From Streptomyces violaceoruber (lineage in GTDB: Bacteria > Actinomycetota > Actinomycetes > Streptomycetales > Streptomycetaceae): 64,000 nucleotides of DNA. The notes beneath the pieces are model-generated. The model saw only the letters and a list, made by a program, of their open reading frames with translations. It did no database searches and was not told the DNA's origin. Shown piece by piece: positions 54,800 to 63,944 of this stretch. Location of the stretch: contig JODI01000033.1 in assembly GCA_000720805.1 (NCBI GenBank), positions 29,432 to 93,431 of the forward strand, in the 5' to 3' direction. The stretch's first letter is position 1, and the number at the start of each line of letters is the position of its first letter. The position numbers were made by a program, and so were the translations under genes.

Positions 54800-55645
54800 A
54801 TGCCAGTGACGTCCCCGGCCCTCACGGCCGCGTACGCCCGCCTGACCGAGGCCTTCCCCCAGCTCACCGTCACCGAGCTGGCCGCCGCCGACCGCCTCCC
54901 CGACGACCGCGGCTGGATCTCCGCCGCCTCGCTCGCCGAGGGCGGCCCGGGCCTCGACGCCTTCCTCGCCTGGGACGACGCCCAGGTGCGACGCGACCAC
55001 GGCCGCCCCGCCCGTCCGGACGTGACGGCGAGCTTCGGCCTGCACCGCTACGCCTGGCCCGCCTGCCTCCTCATCACGGCTCCCTGGTTCCTCCTGCGCC
55101 GCGTCCCCCGCTACCCGGTGACCCACGTCGCCTACGACCGCACCGAGGGCCCCATGGCCTTCGCCGTCCGCCCCGGCCCCTTCGCCTGCCTCCCGGACGA
55201 CCCCGCGGCGACCCACCCCGACGCCCGCGTGGTCCCGGACGAGGAGGCCCTGCGCGCCGAGGTCCGCCACGCGATCGCCGAGCACATGGAACCCGTCCTC
55301 GCCGCCTTCGGCCCGCGGATGCGCCGCCGCGGCCGCGCCCTGTGGGGCATGGTGACCGACGAGATCGTCGAGGGACTGTGGTACGTCGCCGAGCTGCTCG
55401 GCACGCCCGAGCAGCGGCGGGCGGAACGCGAACTGGAGCTGCTCCTGCCCGGATCGACCACGCCCTACGTCGGCTCGGCCGCCTTCCGCCGGCTGACCGG
55501 ACCGAACGGCGAGCCGCTGCCCACCCGGGACCGGGCGAGCTGCTGCATGTTCTACACGCTGGAGCCCGAAGCCACCTGCGTCACCTGCCCGCGCACCTGT
55601 GACACGGACCGGGTCGCCAAACTCACGGCGGCCGCCGCCGGTTGA
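54800..55645 (+). CDS. FhuF-like 2Fe-2S siderophore-iron reductase
   Basis: A 281-residue cytosolic protein whose C-terminal 'RASCCMFYTLEPEATCVTCP' carries the C-C-x(10)-C-x2-C cluster motif of FhuF-type ferric-siderophore reductases. The N-terminal 220 residues are the FhuF helical body. ATG at 54800 is 40 bases after a clear iron box. It would release iron from imported hydroxamate siderophores. No siderophore transport or synthesis gene lies beside it. Confidence 0.88.
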   Translation: MPVTSPALTAAYARLTEAFPQLTVTELAAADRLPDDRGWISAASLAEGGPGLDAFLAWDDAQVRRDHGRPARPDVTASFGLHRYAWPACLLITAPWFLLRRVPRYPVTHVAYDRTEGPMAFAVRPGPFACLPDDPAATHPDARVVPDEEALRAEVRHAIAEHMEPVLAAFGPRMRRRGRALWGMVTDEIVEGLWYVAELLGTPEQRRAERELELLLPGSTTPYVGSAAFRRLTGPNGEPLPTRDRASCCMFYTLEPEATCVTCPRTCDTDRVAKLTAAAAG

Positions 55646-55947
55646 GGCACCCTCAGCGAAACCCCCGCGCCCGCATCGAGTAAGGTCGGCGACGTACCAG
55701 AGCTCCGCTGGTTACAGGCACTTCACATTTTCCTCACGGGCCGCGGGAACTTTCCGTGGAACCACCCGTACCGGTAGTCTTATTCGAACTCAACTCCCGC
55801 CCCTCAAGCGGCAGTTCGAGCAGAACGCTGCCCGGGCACCCCCCTTGCACTTCCTTGGCGGCCTCTTGCCCCGAAAACGCCTGAGGGCCGTTGGGATTGG
55901 GCCACTATGGCGGGCGTTACGCCCTATCCCAATGCAAGGGACCCCAG
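55646..55947. other. Intergenic promoter region
   Basis: A 302-base gap. It contains AT-richer stretches (CACATTTTCC near 55727 and CTTATTCGAAC near 55778) that may hold promoters for the DUF2637 gene. No RNA gene or repeat was recognised. Confidence 0.4.
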
Positions 55948-56994
55948 ATGAGACTGACCGACATATCGCTGAACTGGTTGCTTCCGGGCGCCGTACTGCT
56001 CCTGGGCATGCTGGCGGCGGTGGCGGTGCTCGCGCGCGGAAAGCGCTCCTCCGGGGAGAACGCGAGCGCGGACGATTCGTGGGAGCGCAGCGAGGAGCGC
56101 CGCAGGCGCAAGGAAGCCATATACGGCACCGCCTCCTACATCCTGCTGTTCTGCTGTGCGGCGGTGGCCGCCGCCCTCTCCTTCCACGGCCTGGTCGGCT
56201 TCGGCGAACAGAACCTCGGCCTCTCGGGCGGCTGGGAGTACCTTGTGCCGTTCGGCCTGGACGGCGCGGCGATGTTCTGCTCCGTCCTCGCGGTGCGCGA
56301 GGCCAGCCACGGTGACGCGGCACTCGGCTCCCGGATACTCGTATGGACGTTCGCCAGCGCGGCGGCCTGGTTCAACTGGGTGCACGCGCCCCGGGGCATC
56401 GACCACGCGGGCGCCCCGCAGTTCTTCGCCGGCATGTCGATGTCCGCGGCCGTCCTGTTCGACCGCGCGCTGAAGCAGACCCGCCGGGCCGCCCTGCGCG
56501 AGCAGGGTCTGGTACCGCGTCCGCTGCCGCAGATCCGCATGGTCCGCTGGCTGCGGGCGCCCCGCGAGACGTACAAGGCGTGGTCGCTGATGCTCCTGGA
56601 GGGCGTGCGCAGCCTGGACGAGGCGGTCGACGAGGTCCGCGAGGACAAGCGTCAGAAGGAGACGGCCCGACTGCGCCGCCGCGACAAGGAGCGGGTGGAG
56701 CGGGCACAGCTCAAGGCGATCAGCCGGGGCCACCGCGGGTTCGTCGGCCGGGGCCGCCAGTTGGAGTCCCAGGCCACCGCCACCCTGGAGCGCACCTCGG
56801 ACCCCGTCACCGCGGAGCCTGCCATATCGACGTCGGAGCATCTGCCCGTGCGCGCGCGTCCCTCCCTGCAGCCCGTCCGTACCGGCTCTGACTTCCCCGC
56901 CGTCGACCTCACCGCGGAGGACGACACCATGGCGCTTCCGCGCCTCGACTCCCTGGAGCGCAAGCTCAAGGATCTGGAGCAGCAGTTCGGCTAG
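55948..56994 (+). CDS. DUF2637 membrane protein
   Basis: A 348-residue protein with a first helix at about 8-28, a charged loop, three more helices at about 60-145 ('YILLFCCAAVAAALSFHGLV', 'FGLDGAAMFCSVLAV', 'WTFASAAAWFNWVH') and a long basic cytoplasmic tail ending in a coiled coil ('LERKLKDLEQQFG'). DUF2637 proteins occur in actinobacteria and on conjugative elements (SpdB-like). No Tra or replication gene is near, so here it is probably a chromosomal cell-surface protein of unknown role. ATG at 55948. Confidence 0.88.
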   Translation: MRLTDISLNWLLPGAVLLLGMLAAVAVLARGKRSSGENASADDSWERSEERRRRKEAIYGTASYILLFCCAAVAAALSFHGLVGFGEQNLGLSGGWEYLVPFGLDGAAMFCSVLAVREASHGDAALGSRILVWTFASAAAWFNWVHAPRGIDHAGAPQFFAGMSMSAAVLFDRALKQTRRAALREQGLVPRPLPQIRMVRWLRAPRETYKAWSLMLLEGVRSLDEAVDEVREDKRQKETARLRRRDKERVERAQLKAISRGHRGFVGRGRQLESQATATLERTSDPVTAEPAISTSEHLPVRARPSLQPVRTGSDFPAVDLTAEDDTMALPRLDSLERKLKDLEQQFG

Positions 56995-57047
56995 TGGCAG
57001 TTCGGCCGGCTGGTTCGGGCTACGCGGTCCGGGCCGGGCCAGGCGCT

Positions 57048-57086
57048 GGGAAGGGGGCGTGACCTCGGCGGTCACGCCCCCTTCCC
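57048..57086. terminator. Strong bidirectional terminator
   Basis: A perfect 17-bp stem with arms at 57048-57064 and 57070-57086 and a 5-base loop TCGGC, between two convergent genes. Confidence 0.93.
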
Positions 57087-57094
57087 GTTGCTGT

Positions 57095-57637
57095 TCAGGC
57101 CTGGCCCCCGTCCAGCTCGAACCACACCGCCTTCCCCACGCCGTGCAGCCGCACGCCCCAGGCGTCCGCGAGGGACTGCACCAGGACCAGGCCCCTGCCA
57201 TGGGTACCGTGCGCACCGTCGTCGGCGTTCACCGCGCGGAGCCTGGGCCTGCGGGCCACGAAGTCCCGTACCTCCACCCTCAGTCCGCGGGGTCCGACGG
57301 TCGCCGTCAGGACCGCGTCGCGGTCGGTGTGGACGAGCGCGTTGGTGACGAGTTCGCTGGTCAGCAATTCCGCGACCTCTGCCCGTCCGGGCCGGCCCCA
57401 GTGCCGCAGCAACTGCCGCAGGGCCTTGCGCGCCTCGGGCACCGCCCTCAGGTCCGCCTGCCCGAGTCTGCGGCTGAGCTGTGGCTTCGGCACCTCGTCC
57501 CGGTCGTTGTCGGCCTTGTCCTCCACTGTCTTAGCCGAGAAGGCCCCGATCGCCGTGGGACCGCCTCCTCGTGCCTGCCTCTTCATGACCCCCGCCCGCG
57601 TGCCGATGTCGGTTCCCCCCTGCTCGAACACGTTCAC
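57095..57637 (-). CDS. RsbW-like ATP-binding (HATPase) protein
   Basis: About 180 residues with a GHKL ATPase core: 'AEVAELLTSELVTNALVHT' is the N-box and 'GTHGRGLVLVQSLADAWGV' the G2 box, the pattern of the many Streptomyces RsbW/SpoIIAB-type serine kinase domain proteins. These are usually anti-sigma or phosphatase-associated switches. I start at a GTG at 57637; GTG 57661 and ATG 57586 are alternatives. No sigma factor or anti-anti-sigma gene is adjacent. Confidence 0.78.
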   Translation of the reverse strand: MNVFEQGGTDIGTRAGVMKRQARGGGPTAIGAFSAKTVEDKADNDRDEVPKPQLSRRLGQADLRAVPEARKALRQLLRHWGRPGRAEVAELLTSELVTNALVHTDRDAVLTATVGPRGLRVEVRDFVARRPRLRAVNADDGAHGTHGRGLVLVQSLADAWGVRLHGVGKAVWFELDGGQA

Positions 57638-57812
57638 GAGGATCCATTCCCCTTGGCTCACCGGGCAGTCATGTCGAATCCTCGACGACCATGTGTTCGG
57701 CCACGGGCGGGGCGGTACCGGCCGGGTGACAAGGGCGAGGCGCCGGCAAACTGGCCGGAATCGTCCGGTGCCTCGCCCCCGTACCCAGTGGTTCTGACCG
57801 GCGCGGAGGTCG

Positions 57813-58289
57813 CTACTGGCGGCCGACGCCCTTCGTGCCGCCGATGTGGAAGATCTTGTGGTCGCGGGTCATGTCGACGACGAGTCGGCTCGTCACACCA
57901 CCGCCCCAGGTGAGGGTGACGACGGCCTCCGTGTGGCCCGCGCTGCCGTTGCCGGTGACCTTCCAAGCGAGCGGGACGTTCTGGGCGCGCAGGACTCCGT
58001 CGGCGTGCTCCTTCTCCTCCCAGGCCGTCAGTTCCTTCTGGAAGCCGGTGGTGAGGTAGTGGCCGCGCAGTTCGTCCGCGAGGCTGCCGCCGCCCTCGTC
58101 GGTGACCGCGTCGATGTAGGTGCCGTAGAAGTCGGCGATCCGGGTGATGTCGTCGGACGACGCGCCGCTGACGGAGCGCGGCGGGCCGGCGGAGGCCTGG
58201 GCGGTGGCGCCGAGGCCGAGGGCCAGGGCGAGGGCCGCGGTCGCGGCCACGGCCACGGCCGTGCGGCGGTTGGTCCTGTGGCTGTTCAT
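57813..58289 (-). CDS. Small secreted protein, unknown family
   Basis: A 158-residue exported protein. The signal peptide (1-33) has a long Ala/Leu core, 'TAALALALGLGATAQASA'. The mature part has an 'ITRIADFYGTYIDAV' helix and later strands, similar in layout to DUF3828/NTF2-like secreted proteins; this match is weak. ATG at 58289. It is followed by another small secreted protein gene 99 bases upstream on the same strand. Confidence 0.72.
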   Translation of the reverse strand: MNSHRTNRRTAVAVAATAALALALGLGATAQASAGPPRSVSGASSDDITRIADFYGTYIDAVTDEGGGSLADELRGHYLTTGFQKELTAWEEKEHADGVLRAQNVPLAWKVTGNGSAGHTEAVVTLTWGGGVTSRLVVDMTRDHKIFHIGGTKGVGRQ

Positions 58290-58388
58290 GTGTCGATCCC
58301 CCGTGTTCGTGTGTGCTGTGATCGTGCGGGGCCGCCCGCCCGACCCCCGTGCGGGAGGGCGGCCCCGGTTCTCGCGGTGGTCGTGCGG

Positions 58389-59006
58389 TCAGTGGAGCTT
58401 GTTCACGGCCGTGGTGGTCGTCTTCTTGAAGGCCTTCACGGGGGCGTCGCCGAAGTCGCCGAGCTCGCCCCAGTCCACGACGGTCACGGTCCGCCCGTCC
58501 CGGCCTGCCGACAGCAGGCGGATGTCGTTCGCGCCGCCCGAGGACTCGGTGTGCAGACCGTAGACGTGGGCGCCCTCCTCGACGGGCAGCTTCCCGTAGT
58601 CCTTCGCCGAGGCGTCGGTCTCCGGGTCGGCGCCCTCGATCCGCGCCGGGCAGGACGGGATGTCCTTCTCCAGCGCCGAGTAGAGGGACTTCGCCGAGCG
58701 GGTGTCCGGCAGCACGACGGTGATCTGCCGGGCACCCGTGTCAAGGTCGGTGCGGAAGTCCCGGTGCCAGACGTTCTCATGGCCCGGAAGGGACCGCAGG
58801 CAGGTGTCCCACTCCGTGTCCTCCGGTACGCCCGCGGTGACCTTGCCGGCCGTCCAGGACGAGGTGGGGTGCGGCGGAAGGTCTCCGGCCGCGAGGAAGC
58901 CGGGCACCTTCGTGGCGGCGCCGGCCGGTGGAGCGAGTACCGCACCGAGCGTGAGGCCCGTGATGGCGAGTACGGTGAGCGCGCCTGCTGCGGTGCGCTT
59001 GGGCAT
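58389..59006 (-). CDS. Secreted protein of about 205 residues, unknown
   Basis: Signal peptide 'LTVLAITGLTLGAVLAPPAG' at residues 10-29, then a mature domain with four cysteines ('DTCLRSLPG', 'IPSCPARIEG' pair) and 'GRTVTVVDWGELGDFGDAPV' near the end. The pattern is of a small alpha/beta extracytoplasmic domain I cannot name. ATG at 59006; the frame upstream contains GTGAGTGCA repeats and is not coding. It may form a secretion pair with the gene downstream. Confidence 0.75.
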   Translation of the reverse strand: MPKRTAAGALTVLAITGLTLGAVLAPPAGAATKVPGFLAAGDLPPHPTSSWTAGKVTAGVPEDTEWDTCLRSLPGHENVWHRDFRTDLDTGARQITVVLPDTRSAKSLYSALEKDIPSCPARIEGADPETDASAKDYGKLPVEEGAHVYGLHTESSGGANDIRLLSAGRDGRTVTVVDWGELGDFGDAPVKAFKKTTTTAVNKLH

Positions 59007-59272
59007 GGGTGTCCCCCGTGGGTGAGTGCATGAGTAAGTGCAAGTGAGTGCACGTGAGTGCAGAGTGAGTGCGCAGGTGTGGAACGCCGCGGCGGTGCCG
59101 GATGGTCGGTCCGGCGAGCGGCGGTGCGACACCAAGAGCATCAGCGGTCACAGGGGGCCGGCGCAACAGGGGACGCCGGTTTCCCCACGGTGGAACCATC
59201 CCAGGCCGTCTGACGTGCAGGTATATGGAGTGCCTGGGATGCCGTCCCGGGACGCGACCACACGGGGGCAGG

Positions 59273-61177
59273 GTGACCGGGCAGAACGAGGTCGAGGTGT
59301 TCGCGGCTCTGCTGCGCCGGTTCAAGGACCGCACGGACCGCAGTTACGGCCAGCTGGCCCGCCGCCTGAACATGAACACCTCCACGTTGCACCGCTACTG
59401 CGCCGGCGAGGCGGTCCCCCTCGACTTCGCCCCGGCGGAACGCTTCGCCGCGCTGTGCGGGGCGTCACCGGAGGAACGCCTGGAACTGCACCGGCTGTGG
59501 TTATCGGCGGTGGCGGCACGGCAGAGGCCGCGGACGGGGAGTGGAAGCCGGCGGACACCGGCCTGGGCCTCCGGCGAGACCGGCGCGGAGGACGACACGG
59601 GGGCCGGGGCGGCGAGCGCGGTGCGGGCCGGGGACGGCACGGACCCGGAGCGGGATGCCAAGGGCCGGGCGGCGGGCGGGGAAGGCGGAGTCGGCCCGGA
59701 CGGCGACGGGGACGCGCAAGGCCGGGCGGACGTACCGGGCGAGCGGAGCGCGGTGGCCGGCCTCGGTGACGAGGCCGCTGCGGGACTGGCTGCTGGGGCT
59801 GGGGCCGACCCGAACGTGCCCGGCGGACCCGACACCGGGGTCGGATCCGGCACGCTCGGCATGCCGAACCCGGAGGGCGGACCGGACGTCGGGTCGGGAC
59901 CGAACACCGGAACCGGACCGAACGCCGAAGGCGGGCCTCAGGCCGAAGGCGGACCGCAGGCCGAAGGCGGACCAAAGGCCGACGGCGGACCGTACGCCGG
60001 GCACGCCGCGAACCCCCCAGACCGGACCCACACCGCACACGAACCAGCCCCCGCAGACCGGACCCACACCGCACACGAACCAGCCCCCGCGGACCGGATC
60101 CACACCGCACACGAACCAAGCCCCGAACACCGGCCGAACGCCGAAGCCGGCCCGGAGCTCGGAGGCGGTTTACCGGAGGCCGGGGTGGCGGCACCGGTGT
60201 CCGGCCCGGCGGCCCGGCCCTGGTTCCGGCGGCGGCGGGCTCTCGCGACCGCGGCTGTCGCCGCCGTGCTGCTCGCCACGCTCGGGAGTCTCTCGGCGCT
60301 GCCGTCCGGCGGTCCGTCGGGGGAGGACTCCGCGCGGGCCTCGGGCGGACCGTCCCGTACGACGGACCCAGGCACGCCTCACCGCCCTTCGGGCACGCCC
60401 TCGAAGTCCTCCCCCGGCAGCCGTTCCCCCTCGCCCTCCGCCTCCAAGACGTCCAGCGGCCCCAAGGCGGCCAAGCCGTCCGCGACGCCTTCCGGCGCCG
60501 GCCGCCGCCCGTCCGGAGCCGGCGGGCAGAACGCGGCCGGTGCCCCCGCCGTCCCGCTCACCTGGACCGCCGACTCCCAGATCTGGAACATGGGCTGCGG
60601 CCACGACTACGTCATCGACAAGCCACCCGCACAGGTTCCGCCGCCGCCGACCGCGCAGGACGCCGCACCCTGGGCGGCGACGCAGGGCGCCCTGCACGGC
60701 CAGGACACCAACGTGCGGATCTCCGTACAGGGGCGCAGCACCACGGCCGTGGTGCTGGAGGCGCTCCGTGTCCGTGTCGTGAGGCGGTCGGACCCCGCCC
60801 CGGGCAACTCGTACGCCATGGACCAGGGCTGCGGCGGAGCGCTCACTCCCCGCTTCTTCTCCGTCGATCTGGACAAGGACCGCCCGATCGCCCACTCGGA
60901 GGCCGGCGGCGACGAAGAGGGTCCCATCCCCGCTGTCGAGATGCCCTACCGGGTCTCCTCCGAGGACCCTGAGGTACTGCTGGTCACGGCCAGGACCACG
61001 ACCTGCGACTGCAGTTGGTACCTCGAACTGGACTGGTCCTCCCAGGGCCGCACCGGCACCGTCCGCATCGACGACCAGGGCAGCCCGTTCCGCACGACCA
61101 GCATCAAGGGCCTGCCGCGCTACTGGTACGGCACCAACGGCTCCGGCGAGCGCCAGTGGGTGCCGTACGACAGTTGA
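59273..61177 (+). CDS. Transmembrane HTH regulator with long disordered repeats
   Basis: A 634-residue protein. An XRE-type HTH at about 1-75 ('YGQLARRLNMNTSTLHRYC') is followed by about 230 residues of Gly/Pro/Glu/Asp-rich repeats, a membrane helix at about 325-345 ('ALATAAVAAVLLATLGSL'), a Ser/Pro linker, and a 190-residue outer domain with Cys residues ('NMGCGHDYVID', 'MDQGCGGALTP', 'TTTCDCSWYLELDW'). The layout matches membrane one-component regulators: DNA-binding inside, sensor outside. I start at the GTG at 59273. Related Streptomyces proteins exist, but the repeat length varies. Confidence 0.85.
   Translation: MTGQNEVEVFAALLRRFKDRTDRSYGQLARRLNMNTSTLHRYCAGEAVPLDFAPAERFAALCGASPEERLELHRLWLSAVAARQRPRTGSGSRRTPAWASGETGAEDDTGAGAASAVRAGDGTDPERDAKGRAAGGEGGVGPDGDGDAQGRADVPGERSAVAGLGDEAAAGLAAGAGADPNVPGGPDTGVGSGTLGMPNPEGGPDVGSGPNTGTGPNAEGGPQAEGGPQAEGGPKADGGPYAGHAANPPDRTHTAHEPAPADRTHTAHEPAPADRIHTAHEPSPEHRPNAEAGPELGGGLPEAGVAAPVSGPAARPWFRRRRALATAAVAAVLLATLGSLSALPSGGPSGEDSARASGGPSRTTDPGTPHRPSGTPSKSSPGSRSPSPSASKTSSGPKAAKPSATPSGAGRRPSGAGGQNAAGAPAVPLTWTADSQIWNMGCGHDYVIDKPPAQVPPPPTAQDAAPWAATQGALHGQDTNVRISVQGRSTTAVVLEALRVRVVRRSDPAPGNSYAMDQGCGGALTPRFFSVDLDKDRPIAHSEAGGDEEGPIPAVEMPYRVSSEDPEVLLVTARTTTCDCSWYLELDWSSQGRTGTVRIDDQGSPFRTTSIKGLPRYWYGTNGSGERQWVPYDS
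59931..60125. repeat. 18-bp and 36-bp in-frame repeats
   Basis: An 18-bp unit around GGCGGACCGCAGGCCGAA runs about 3-4 times near 59931-59999, encoding GGPQAE. A 36-bp unit then repeats three times at 60018, 60054 and 60090, encoding DRTHTAHEPAPA. Both arrays lie in the cytoplasmic linker of the HTH regulator. Confidence 0.88.
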
Positions 61178-61228
61178 CGGGCGGCGAATTCACCGAAAGC
61201 ACCGAACGCGTTGCCAGCGCCCAGCACC

Positions 61229-62971
61229 TCACATGCGTGGCACGTTCCGCAGGTTGGAGCGGGCCATCTGGAGCATGCGGCCGACGCCGCCGTCCAGGAC
61301 GATCTTGGAGGCGGACAGGGCGAAGCCGGTCACCATCTCGGCGCTGATCTTCGGCGGGATGGACAGCGCGTTGGGGTCGGTGACGATGTCGACGAGGGCG
61401 GGCCCCTTGTGCTTGAAGGCGTCCTTGAGGGCGCCCGCGAGGTCCTTGGGCTTCTCGACGCGCACTCCGTGGGCACCGCAGGCGCGGGCGACGGCCGCGA
61501 AGTCGGGGTTCTTGTTCGCCGTGCCGTACGACGGGAGGCCGGCGACCAGCATCTCCAACTCGACCATGCCGAGGGAGGAGTTGTTGAACAGGACGACCTT
61601 CACCGGCAGGTCGTACTGGACGAGCGTGAGGAAGTCTCCCATCAGCATCGAGAACCCGCCGTCCCCGGACATCGACACGACCTGCCGGTTCCGGTCGGTG
61701 AACTGGGCGCCGATCGCCATGGGCAGCGCGTTCGCCATCGAGCCGTGGGAGAAGGAACCGATCACGCGGCGGCGGCCGTTGGGTGAGATGTAGCGGGCGG
61801 CCCAGACGTTGCACATGCCGGTGTCGACCGTGAACACGGCGTCGTCGTCGGCGAGTTCGTCGAGTACGGACGCCACGTACTCGGGGTGGATCGGTACGTG
61901 CTTGTCCACCTTGCGGGTGTAGGCCTTGACGACCCCTTCCAGGGCGTCGGCGTGCTTCTTGAGCATCTTGTCGAGGAAGCGCCGGTCCGTCTTCTCCCGC
62001 ACCCGCGGCACCAGACAGCGCAGGGTCTCGCGCACGTCACCCCACACGGCGAGGTCCAACTTGGAGCGACGGCCCAGGTGTTCGGGCCGTACGTCGATCT
62101 GGGCGATCTTGACGTCGTCCGGCAGGAAGGCGTTGTACGGGAAGTCGGTGCCGAGCAGGATCAGCAGGTCGCACTCGTGGGTGGCCTCGTAAGCGGCACC
62201 GTAGCCGAGCAGTCCGCTCATGCCGACGTCGAAGGGGTTGTCGTACTGGATCCACTCCTTGCCCCGCAGGGCGTGCCCGACCGGCGACTTGATCTTCTCC
62301 GCGAACTCCATGACCTCGGCGTGCGCACCGGCGGTTCCGCTGCCGCAGAACAACGTGATCCGGTCCGCCTCGTCGATCAGCTCGACGAGTTTGTCGATCT
62401 CGGCGTCGCCGGGGCGGACGGCGGGCCGGGAGGTGACGAGGGCGGTCTCGGCGGCCTTGTCCGGGGCGGGTTCGGCGGCGATGTCGCCGGGGAGGGTGAC
62501 CACGCTGACGCCGCTGCGGCCGACCGCGTTCTGGATGGCGGTCTGCACCAGCCGGGGCATCTGCTTCGGGCTGGAGATCATCTCGCTGTAGTGGCTGCAC
62601 TCCTGGAAGAGGCGGTCCGGGTGGGTCTCCTGGAAGTAGCCGAGGCCGATCTCGCTGGAGGGGATGTGCGAGGCGAGGGCGAGGACGGGCGCCATGGAAC
62701 GGTGGGCGTCGTAGAGGCCGTTGATGAGGTGCAGGTTGCCGGGTCCGCAGGAGCCCGCGCAGGCCGCGAGCTTGCCGGTGACCTGGGCTTCCGCCCCGGC
62801 CGCGAAGGCTGCTGTCTCCTCGTGGCGGACGTGCACCCAGTCGATGGCGGAGTTACGGCGGACGGCGTCCACCACGGGGTTGAGGCTGTCGCCGACGACG
62901 CCGTAGAGGCGTTCGACTCCGGCGCGGACGAGAATGTCGACGAATTGTTCGGCTACGTTCTGCTTGGCCAT
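61229..62971 (-). CDS. poxB: Pyruvate dehydrogenase (quinone), PoxB-type
   Basis: A 580-residue ThDP/FAD enzyme. The catalytic Glu of 'HVRHEETAAFAAGAEAQVTG' and the ThDP motif 'SGDGGFSMLMGDFLTLVQYD' ... 'VLFNNSSLGMVELE' are clear, and the central FAD domain has 'FCGSGTAGAHAEVMEFA'. Length and sequence fit the pyruvate:ubiquinone oxidoreductase/pyruvate oxidase branch, which makes acetate and CO2. Acetolactate synthase and benzoylformate decarboxylase are less likely. ATG at 62971. It stands alone, 50 bases past the HTH regulator's convergent stop. Confidence 0.9.
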   Translation of the reverse strand: MAKQNVAEQFVDILVRAGVERLYGVVGDSLNPVVDAVRRNSAIDWVHVRHEETAAFAAGAEAQVTGKLAACAGSCGPGNLHLINGLYDAHRSMAPVLALASHIPSSEIGLGYFQETHPDRLFQECSHYSEMISSPKQMPRLVQTAIQNAVGRSGVSVVTLPGDIAAEPAPDKAAETALVTSRPAVRPGDAEIDKLVELIDEADRITLFCGSGTAGAHAEVMEFAEKIKSPVGHALRGKEWIQYDNPFDVGMSGLLGYGAAYEATHECDLLILLGTDFPYNAFLPDDVKIAQIDVRPEHLGRRSKLDLAVWGDVRETLRCLVPRVREKTDRRFLDKMLKKHADALEGVVKAYTRKVDKHVPIHPEYVASVLDELADDDAVFTVDTGMCNVWAARYISPNGRRRVIGSFSHGSMANALPMAIGAQFTDRNRQVVSMSGDGGFSMLMGDFLTLVQYDLPVKVVLFNNSSLGMVELEMLVAGLPSYGTANKNPDFAAVARACGAHGVRVEKPKDLAGALKDAFKHKGPALVDIVTDPNALSIPPKISAEMVTGFALSASKIVLDGGVGRMLQMARSNLRNVPRM

Positions 62972-63037
62972 GGTGCTCTCATGCCCCTCTGGTCTCCGGA
63001 GATCCCTGTGGGTTCCATGAATTCACAGCGCGGGCCG

Positions 63038-63944
63038 TCACGCCTCCCAAACAGCGGCGGCCGTACGATCGTCCGCATATCCCTTGACCCTTACTTGGGT
63101 GTCGGCGAGGAACGCGGCGAGGCCGGGCGGGGTGGGGCCGGACCATCGGCCGGTCAGGTACTGGCAGAGTTCGGGTTCGCCGCGCAACGGATCGGCGAGG
63201 CCACCGGTGCACATCAGGAGCGTGTCACCCGGGCGGGCGATGGAGGCACGGAAGCGGAAGGGTTCGCGGGGCGGCTCGGGGGCCGGTTCGTACGGGCTCG
63301 GGGGCGTCGGGATGCCCAGGTCCATGGTGAGCCGGTCGCCCTCGGGGGTCTCGGGCGGCAGTGAGCCGAAGCCGACGACCGGCTCGCCGGTGATGTCCTG
63401 CACCCGCGGTTCGATGTCCTGCCATTCGCCGTCGCGCAGCCGGAACAGTCCGCCGGCGCCGACGCCGAAGAAGACGCGGGTGCGGCACTCGGGATCGGCG
63501 GGCAGGAGCAGACAGCGCAGGGTGGCGGCGTACTCCTCCGGGTCGATGCCCTGCTCGGCGGCGCTGGCGCGGAGTCTTCCGAGGCTGCGGTCGGTGAGGC
63601 GGTGCAGGCCCGACTTCAGGTCGCCGCGCCGGCCCGCCCTGATGTCCTCGGCGAGCCGGGCCTGACTGCGGCCCACGGCCCGGCCGATCCAGTGGCAGGC
63701 CTCGGCCGCGGCGCGGTGCGCGCCGGGGGTGGCGCGGGCGCCGGTCGCCATCGCGACGAGGACCAGCGCGTGGTCGCCGGTGCCGAAGCGGGCGGTGAGC
63801 AGCGAGTCGCGGCGCGGCTCCCCCCGGAACCGGGCGGAGTCCCCGCGCACGGAGGCCGCGCGCAGTGTGCAGGCCCCGTACCGGGCTCCGTCCAGCACGG
63901 TGTCCGCCACCAGTTCTTCGAGCTCGTCCGGATCGGCCGTGGGC
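63038..63944 (-). CDS. PP2C-like phosphatase, 5' end cut by contig end
   Basis: At least 302 residues of a PP2C_2-type protein serine/threonine phosphatase. The open frame enters from the contig edge; 'MCIRDR' at its apparent start is translated adapter, not protein. Visible features are 'DHALVLVAMATGARATPGAH' near the front, 'RPGDTLLMCTGGLADPL' (metal-site Gly-Gly pair; the usual Asp-Gly is TGG) and the last 'YADDRTAAAVWE' with the final metal-binding Asp. The true N-terminus, including the first Asp pair, is missing from the contig. Confidence 0.82.

Noticed and set aside
55948..56994. DUF2637 gene as part of an integrative conjugative element
   Set aside because: There is no integrase, replication, TraB-like or attachment-site sequence around it.
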